A DNA stretch of 46,967 bases from the NCBI RefSeq assembly GCF_944327235.1, contig NZ_CALVHE010000010.1, forward strand, positions 1 to 46,967, written 5' to 3'. The position numbers were made by a program, and so were the translations under genes. Source of the DNA: an uncultured Desulfovibrio sp. GTDB taxonomy: Bacteria > Desulfobacterota > Desulfovibrionia > Desulfovibrionales > Desulfovibrionaceae. The notes beneath the pieces are model-generated. The model did no database searches. It was not told the origin of the DNA and was given only the letters and a program-made list of their open reading frames with translations. Below, in pieces: positions 41,998 to 46,967 of this stretch; positions within the stretch are counted from its first letter, which is position 1; every line of letters begins with the position of its first letter.

Positions 41998-42621
41998 CTA
42001 GTCCCGGAGATTGTGGAAGCGGTTGACGTCGATGGACTCAAAGGTGTCGCTGATGTGATTGATGGCGATGCCCATCACGAATACCGCCACAAAGATGTCC
42101 AGCAGCAGGGTCAGCTCGAACCAGATGGCCCCGGCGCTCATGAGCGGGATGCCCAGCAGGAAGATGCCGTTTTCCGCCACCAGATAGCCCATGACCTGCG
42201 AAAGCGCGGTGACGCGCCCCACCACCAGCACCAGTCCGCAGAAAAGCGTGGTCAGGGCCGCGGGCAGCAGCAGCGGAGGAAAGAGGCCGGGCGGCATGGG
42301 CAGGCGGCCTTCCAGCCAGAAGGAGAAGAGCAGTCCCCCCATGCCCGCCAGCACGGCCCAGCCGTAGCCGAAGCGGGGCCGCAGGTGCGGTTCCGCCCCG
42401 ATGCGCCGCCGGGTGCGGTTGAGCAGATAGGGCAGGATGCCCCCCTTGATGATCAGCACGGCGGGCGCGAGCAGGATGTGGTCCAGCGCCAGCAGCACGC
42501 CGGCCAGCAGCACGCCCTGGAGAGTGATGAGCCGGATGAGGCTGCGCAGGCGGTCCACGCCCAGCAGAGCGAGGTTGTTCAACGTCAGCACAAGGAGCAG
42601 CAGTTGCAGGAGACCGGTCAT
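41998..42621 (-). CDS. hyfE: Membrane subunit HyfE-like (NuoK-like)
   Basis: 207 residues and about six helices, close to E. coli HyfE (216). The N-terminus LTLNNLALLGVDRLRSLIRLITLQGVLLA and the Glu in MGYLVAENGIFLLG fit the NuoK-type proton path. The protein ends HISDTFESIDVNRFHNLRD, a family hallmark. Start with GAGG eight bases upstream. It is ten bases downstream of the hyfC-like gene. Confidence 0.85.
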   Translation of the reverse strand: MTGLLQLLLLVLTLNNLALLGVDRLRSLIRLITLQGVLLAGVLLALDHILLAPAVLIIKGGILPYLLNRTRRRIGAEPHLRPRFGYGWAVLAGMGGLLFSFWLEGRLPMPPGLFPPLLLPAALTTLFCGLVLVVGRVTALSQVMGYLVAENGIFLLGIPLMSAGAIWFELTLLLDIFVAVFVMGIAINHISDTFESIDVNRFHNLRD

Positions 42622-42631
42622 GGCAACCTCG

Positions 42632-43567
42632 TCAGCGGATCTGGGTCAGGATCAGGGCCAGAGCGGCCAGCACGCCCGCGCCGCCCAGCAGGCGGGGGAC
42701 GGAATACATGCGCAGGCGGGCCATGACCGACTCCACCACGCCCACCAGCACGGCCATGAGCAGGATGGTCGCCAGCCAGCAGAGGGCCTGCGCCCACCAG
42801 GGAGAGAGGTCGGGTATCAGTATGCCTGCGGGCAGGGCCGCGAAGAACCAGAGCTTGAGCGCGGAACCGTACAGGATGAAGGCAAGATTCGGCCCGGAAT
42901 GATCCAGGATCATGACTTCGTGGATCATGGTCAGCTCAAGATGCGTGTTGGGGTCGTCCACCGGGATGCGGCAGTTTTCCACCAGCAGCAGCACAAAGAG
43001 CACCACCGGCACGAAGAGCAGTTCGGAGCGGCCCAGCAGCCATTCCGTGCCGGGGCGTCCGCCCAGCATACCGGAGAGGGACAGGTGGTTTTCCAGATGC
43101 AGCGCCCCGCCCACGCAGGCCAGGGCCAGCAGACAGCAGAAGAGCACAGGTTCGGCCAGCGCGGAAAAGGTGGCCTCGCGGCTCGCGCCCATACCTTCAA
43201 AGGAGGAACCCGTATCCAGCGCCGCGAGGATGACGGCAAAGCGTCCCAGCCCCAGCAGGTAGGCGGCCAGCAGGAAATCCCCCTGAAAGGCCAGCGGCGA
43301 GGTGACGCCGCCCAGCGGCAGCAGGGCCAGCGCGCAGAGCGCCGTGGCCAGGGAGACCGCCGGGCCGAGCGAGAGCACGAAGCTGGCGCTGCGGCTGATG
43401 ACCTCGCCCTTGCGCAACAGCTTGAAGATGTCGAAATAAAGCTGGAGCAGGGGCTTGCCGTGCCGTCCGGCGAACTTGGCCTTGACGCGGTTGATGATGC
43501 CCGGCAGCAGCGGAGCCAGCAGCAGCGCCAGCACGAACTGGACAAGGTAGGCGACGAGCGGACTCAT
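42632..43567 (-). CDS. hyfC: Membrane subunit HyfC-like (NuoH-like)
   Basis: 311 residues, eight helices. It has the NuoH/HycD loop KPLLQLYFDIFKLLRKGEV, the acidic loop TGSSFEGMGASREATFSALAEP and ENCRIPVDDPNTHLELTMIHEVM, which joins the peripheral arm to the membrane arm and lines the quinone-like channel. The ATGA overlap with the hyfB-like gene fixes the start at 43567. A conserved ion-coupling role is expected from the family. Confidence 0.92.
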   Translation of the reverse strand: MSPLVAYLVQFVLALLLAPLLPGIINRVKAKFAGRHGKPLLQLYFDIFKLLRKGEVISRSASFVLSLGPAVSLATALCALALLPLGGVTSPLAFQGDFLLAAYLLGLGRFAVILAALDTGSSFEGMGASREATFSALAEPVLFCCLLALACVGGALHLENHLSLSGMLGGRPGTEWLLGRSELLFVPVVLFVLLLVENCRIPVDDPNTHLELTMIHEVMILDHSGPNLAFILYGSALKLWFFAALPAGILIPDLSPWWAQALCWLATILLMAVLVGVVESVMARLRMYSVPRLLGGAGVLAALALILTQIR

Positions 43568-45585
43568 GCGTGCATCCCCCAGATGAGCAGGGCCACAAGG
43601 GTGACGAGGATATACAGGATGTAAAGATAGATCTTGCCGTGCTGCACGATCTTCAACGCATTGCACAGGCGTTCGACGGCCTCGAAAAGCGGCGTGAACA
43701 GGCTGGTGCGCACGCGATCCGGCGCGGAGATGGTCAGCGAGGCCCTGCCGGGGAAGAGGCCGCCCCCGCCCTTTTCCGTGATCTTGAGGCCCATGACCGA
43801 GCCGAACAGGCGACCCAGCGGCTCGGAATAGGAGGCCTCGGTATACTGGATGCGCGGCGTGCCGAACTGGTAGCCGCAGCCCCAGGTCTCACGGCACTCC
43901 ACGGGCCGCCGCCGCAGCAGACGGCAGCGGACGAGCAGCAGAATGGCCGTCAGCAGGACGACCGCGCCGCCGACGGCGGCGATGATGTCCAGGATGTGCC
44001 CCACCTCATTGACGGCGCGCGCTCCGGAAAGTTCGGCCAGCGGCGGCAGATGGGCCGCGATCTGGGCCGTGGGGGCCACCAGCTCGAAGCAGCGTCCGGC
44101 CAGCAGGCCGCCGCCCACGCAGGCCGCCGCCGGGAAGAGGAGCGGCCAGAGCGAGCGCCAGCCCGCCACATGGGGATGTTGTGCCGCCTCGCTGCGCGCG
44201 TCACCCAGGAAGGTGATGCCGTAAGCCTTGGTGTAGGCGGCCAGCGCCAAGCCGCTCACCAGACCCAGGATGACCAGCGAGAGCAGCAGGCCGAGCTGCA
44301 GCTCCACCGTGGGCAGGCTCGCGCCGTCCAGCAGGGAGAGCGCCAGCACGAATTCCCCGGCAAAACCGTTGAAGGGGGGCAGGCAGGCGATGGAGGCCGC
44401 GCCCAGCAGGAATAGCCCGCCCACCAGCGGCAGGCGCTTCTGCAGGCCGCCCAGACGGTTCATGGCCACGGTGCCCGTGGCCTGTTGCACCTCTCCGGCG
44501 CAGAGGAAGAGCAGGCCCTTGAAGGCGGAATGGTTGAGCATGTGGAAGAGCATACCCGCAAAGCCCAGCGTGGCGATCCACGGATGACCGCTGGCCGCGC
44601 CCAGCACGCCCGCGCCGATGCCCACCAGCATGATTCCCACATTCTCCACGCTGGAATAGGCCAGCAGGCGCTTGAGGTTACTCTGCGCCAGCGCCTTGAG
44701 GATGCCCATGAGCGCCGTGGCCAGCCCCAGCACCAGGATGCACCAGCCCCACCAGAGGGGCGCGTCCACCGGCTGGCCCAGGAAATCGAATCCCCGCAGG
44801 ATGCCGTAGAGGCCCGCGTTGATCATGGCCCCGGACTGGAGGCCCGCCACATGGCCGGGGGCCGCCGGATAGGCTTCCGGCATCCAGACATGCATGGGCG
44901 CGATGCCGGATTTGGCCCCGAAGCCCAGCAGTCCCAGCAGGAAGAGGGCGGACGTGTAACTGGAATGTTCCTGCGCGGCCAGCACCGCGAAATCCGTGCT
45001 GCCGCCCACCTGCCAGAGCAGGGCGAAATAGGCGATGAGCAGCACGGCCCCCAGATGCGCCGCCACCAGATAGATCCAGGCGGCGTCCCGCACCTTGCGG
45101 TCGCTGTCGTCAAAGTCGATGAGGAAGAAGGGCGCGAGGGACATCACTTCCCAGGCGATGAGGAAAAGCACCGCATCCCGCGCGGCCAGCACCACGGCCA
45201 TGCCCGCCACCAGCAGCACATAGAAGAACCAGTGCGCCGCCAGATTGTGCTCCTCCGGCCGGGTCTTGCGCAAGGAGAGGCCGCCGGAAAGGGCGCAGAC
45301 GGCTCCCAGCCCGAACACCGGCAGCAGGAACAGGCGGGTGAGGGGATCAAGCCCGAGGGAGAACTCGCCCAGCGGCAGCCCCCAGGTCAGGCTGAACTGG
45401 AGGATCAGTTCCCACGGCCCGCTGAAGACGCCGGCCAGCCCCAGACCACAGGCCGCCACGACGCAGCCCGGTCCCAGCACATTGGCCAGTCGCGTCACGC
45501 GCATCGAAGGCGGCAATCCGGCCAGCACCAGGAGCGCGACGGCCGCAACGCCCAAAAGACCTATTGCCAGAACAAACAAGGACAT
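43564..45585 (-). CDS. hyfB: Antiporter-like membrane subunit (HyfB/NuoL-like), first gene of operon
   Basis: 673 residues with about 16 helices, the usual HyfB length. Antiporter-like signature: LIAWEVMSLAPFFLIDFDD (TM5 Glu), GAKSGIAPMHVWMPEAYPAAPGHVAGLQSGAMIN (TM7 Lys and broken helix) and LLAYSSVENVGIML. The C-terminus has a CGYQFGTPRIQYTEASYSEP soluble segment typical of HyfB/HycC and a last helix. The ATG at 45585 has a GGAG site; the longer frame is GC shadow. It opens the six-gene operon, ~270 bases after a promoter. Confidence 0.92.
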   Translation of the reverse strand: MSLFVLAIGLLGVAAVALLVLAGLPPSMRVTRLANVLGPGCVVAACGLGLAGVFSGPWELILQFSLTWGLPLGEFSLGLDPLTRLFLLPVFGLGAVCALSGGLSLRKTRPEEHNLAAHWFFYVLLVAGMAVVLAARDAVLFLIAWEVMSLAPFFLIDFDDSDRKVRDAAWIYLVAAHLGAVLLIAYFALLWQVGGSTDFAVLAAQEHSSYTSALFLLGLLGFGAKSGIAPMHVWMPEAYPAAPGHVAGLQSGAMINAGLYGILRGFDFLGQPVDAPLWWGWCILVLGLATALMGILKALAQSNLKRLLAYSSVENVGIMLVGIGAGVLGAASGHPWIATLGFAGMLFHMLNHSAFKGLLFLCAGEVQQATGTVAMNRLGGLQKRLPLVGGLFLLGAASIACLPPFNGFAGEFVLALSLLDGASLPTVELQLGLLLSLVILGLVSGLALAAYTKAYGITFLGDARSEAAQHPHVAGWRSLWPLLFPAAACVGGGLLAGRCFELVAPTAQIAAHLPPLAELSGARAVNEVGHILDIIAAVGGAVVLLTAILLLVRCRLLRRRPVECRETWGCGYQFGTPRIQYTEASYSEPLGRLFGSVMGLKITEKGGGGLFPGRASLTISAPDRVRTSLFTPLFEAVERLCNALKIVQHGKIYLYILYILVTLVALLIWGMHA

Positions 45586-45857
45586 GCCCACACTCCGCGG
45601 AGAGGTCCATGCCGCCGACGGCCCGCCGTCGCGGCGTCCGGGCGGGGGAGGGGCCCTTTGGCAAACGGGCCGCCTTTCCCCCTTACCCTTTCCCAAAATC
45701 TTTTCCCGGCCGATGCCGAACGACGACGGGGCCGGGCCCGTCCGCCGCGCGTGCGTTTCCCGTCCGCCCGCGGCAAAAGCGCCGGGCCGGGAACGCCATG
45801 CCGTCTCGGGAGCGCGGTCAGGATGTCCCTGTTGCGCGCCCTGCATACGGCGCGCAC

Positions 45858-45886
45858 ACCATACGCCGAATATCCACCGTATGCAA
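45858..45886 (-). promoter_or_regulatory. Promoter of the Hyf/Ehr-like operon with CATACG repeats
   Basis: Minus strand: TTGCAT (45881-45886), 17 bases, TATGGT (45858-45863). The hexamer CATACG occurs at 45844-45849 and 45860-45865 and inverted (CGTATG) at 45878-45883, so an inverted pair sits over the promoter and a third copy just downstream of it. It is a likely operator. The rest of 45586-45985 holds no gene I can support. Confidence 0.5.
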
Positions 45887-45926
45887 TGTCCGTCCGGCGC
45901 TGTTTTTCCGGCGGTCGCGGTCCCGC

Positions 45927-45955
45927 TTGCCAGTCGTGCCGCGCCCTGCTACCAC
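45927..45955 (+). promoter_or_regulatory. tatD promoter candidate
   Basis: TTGCCA (45927-45932), 17 bases, TACCAC (45950-45955), about 30 bases before the tatD ATG. It has the same -35 as the glmU promoter. Confidence 0.45.
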
Positions 45956-45985
45956 TGGGCAGCACAAGCCGAGGGAGAGGAAAGA

Positions 45986-46810
45986 ATGTCTCACAAGAAA
46001 GTACAGCGCACGGACCCGTTGACCCTGAGCCTGCCGCGCGTGGGCGTGGACAGCCATGCCCACCTTGCCGGCGGCGAGTTCGACGCCGACCGCGAGGAAG
46101 TGCTCGCGCGGGCGGCCGCCTGCGGGGTGGCCCGCATCGGCAACATCTTCCTGGAACCGGCGGCCTTTGCCGAACAGAAGCGCGTGTTCGACGCCCATCC
46201 CGAAGTCTTTTTCGTGCTGGGCATCCATCCCTGCGAAGGACAGACGTGCGACAAGGCCGCGCTGGAGCTCATGCGGCGGGCCTTTGCCGACGAGCCGCGC
46301 CTGCGCGCCGTGGGGGAGATCGGTCTTGATTTTTATTGGGACGACTGCCCGAAGGAATTGCAGTATCAGGCCTTCCTCCAGCAGCTCGATCTGGCCCGCG
46401 AGCTGGAAAGACCCGTGGTCATCCATTGCCGCAACGCCGAAGAGGAGACGCTTGCCCTGCTGGAAGGGCGCGGCTTTGTGGACTATCCCCTGCTCTGGCA
46501 CTGCTTCGGCGGCGCTCCGGCACTGGCGCGGCGCATCGTGCGCAACGGCTGGCACATCTCCATCCCCGGTCCGGTGAGCTATCCGGCCAATGCGGCCCTG
46601 CGCGAGGCCGTGGCCGTCATCCCCGACGACCGCCTGCTGCTGGAGACCGACAGTCCTTATCTTTCCCCGGTGCCGTGGCGCGGCAAGCGCAACGAACCGG
46701 CCTTCACCGTCTTTACCGTGCGCCAGATGGCCGAGGCGCGCGGCGTGTCCCCGGAAGAGCTCTGGCAGCTCTGCGGCGACAATGCCCGCCGCTTCTTCGG
46801 TCTGGAGTAG
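45986..46810 (+). CDS. tatD: TatD-family metal-dependent hydrolase
   Basis: 274 residues, a TIM-barrel amidohydrolase-type DNase. Metal motifs are all present: DSHAHL at ~22, GEIGLDFYWD, VIHCRNAEEE, LWHCFGG and LETDSPYLSPVPWRGKRNEP. Family members show 3'-5' DNase activity and quality-control roles; the in vivo substrate here is unknown. The start at 45986 has a GAGAGG site and fits family N-termini; the open frame continues far upstream through GC-rich non-coding sequence. It is divergent from the Hyf-like operon. Confidence 0.92.
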   Translation: MSHKKVQRTDPLTLSLPRVGVDSHAHLAGGEFDADREEVLARAAACGVARIGNIFLEPAAFAEQKRVFDAHPEVFFVLGIHPCEGQTCDKAALELMRRAFADEPRLRAVGEIGLDFYWDDCPKELQYQAFLQQLDLARELERPVVIHCRNAEEETLALLEGRGFVDYPLLWHCFGGAPALARRIVRNGWHISIPGPVSYPANAALREAVAVIPDDRLLLETDSPYLSPVPWRGKRNEPAFTVFTVRQMAEARGVSPEELWQLCGDNARRFFGLE

Positions 46811-46901
46811 GGCGAAGGCGGCTTTTTCGTTCTTTCTCTTTTTCGTTGGATAGCGGCTTCAGTCCGGCATCCGGGCGTGGTAGCCTGCGCGGCTGGCGGC
46901 A

Positions 46902-46967
46902 GGGGGGGGGGGGGGGGGGGGGCGGGGCCTCCCCCCCCCCACCCCCCCCCCCCCCCCCCCCCCCCGC
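46902..46967. other. Homopolymer G/C tail, probable artefact
   Basis: The last ~66 bases are runs of G followed by runs of C with a few other bases. This is typical of a contig end or read artefact rather than native sequence. 46811-46901 before it holds no supported gene. Confidence 0.7.

Overview
The window is a GC-rich (roughly 60-65 % by eye), gene-dense chromosomal segment. It looks like a member of the Desulfovibrionaceae, possibly a gut-type Desulfovibrio. The pointers are a cytosolic-type CbiK cobaltochelatase, a hisC-cmk pair, an Hyf-like membrane oxidoreductase, runs of YgiW/BOF proteins, and two sigma-54 type promoters. The taxonomic call is inference; no rRNA or tRNA gene was found.

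Layout. 1-5.7 kb: minus-strand surface-polysaccharide genes (glycosyltransferase-like protein, sugar-nucleotidyltransferase-like protein, DUF3179 protein, RmlD-type reductase), with the start codon of a further minus-strand gene at the left edge. 5.7-11 kb: cbiK (apparently leaderless), a DsbA-like lipoprotein without a CxxC, a CI/LexA-like repressor with a palindromic operator, a mini zinc-finger protein, glmU and a Lar-like small protein. 11-22.8 kb: four tandem BOF (YgiW-like) periplasmic proteins, then an OmpR-type two-component system translationally coupled to an MdtABC-like RND pump; I read this as one envelope-stress locus. 23.4-27.7 kb: a GT2-methyltransferase fusion, a UPF0104-type membrane protein and a GT-C-like membrane protein, consistent with polyprenyl-linked sugar transfer. 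27.9-30.5 kb: CDP-sugar genes rfbF, rfbG and an RmlC-like epimerase. 30.7-37.3 kb: a lipoprotein, a Bcr/CflA exporter, a TPR protein and a small hypothetical protein (each of the last two behind a sigma-54 type promoter), cmk-hisC and a universal stress protein. 37.9-45.6 kb: a six-gene Hyf/complex-I-like operon whose large subunit lacks the Ni-Fe cysteine pairs, so an energy-converting-hydrogenase-related (Ehr) complex rather than a hydrogenase. 46-46.8 kb: TatD. The last ~65 bases are homopolymer G/C, probably an artefact.

The most unusual feature is a dispersed set of small (~150 bp) intergenic elements bounded by TAGAGC-type ends and TA duplications, in two related families. Family 1 has six copies or fragments plus one end remnant. 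Family 2 has two copies; one is inserted inside a family-1 copy with a TA duplication, the other at a family-1 boundary TA. Three family-1 ends supply the TAG stop codon of the gene they abut, and two arrays lie between a gene and its terminator. These look like TA-targeting MITEs that tolerate insertion at stop codons.
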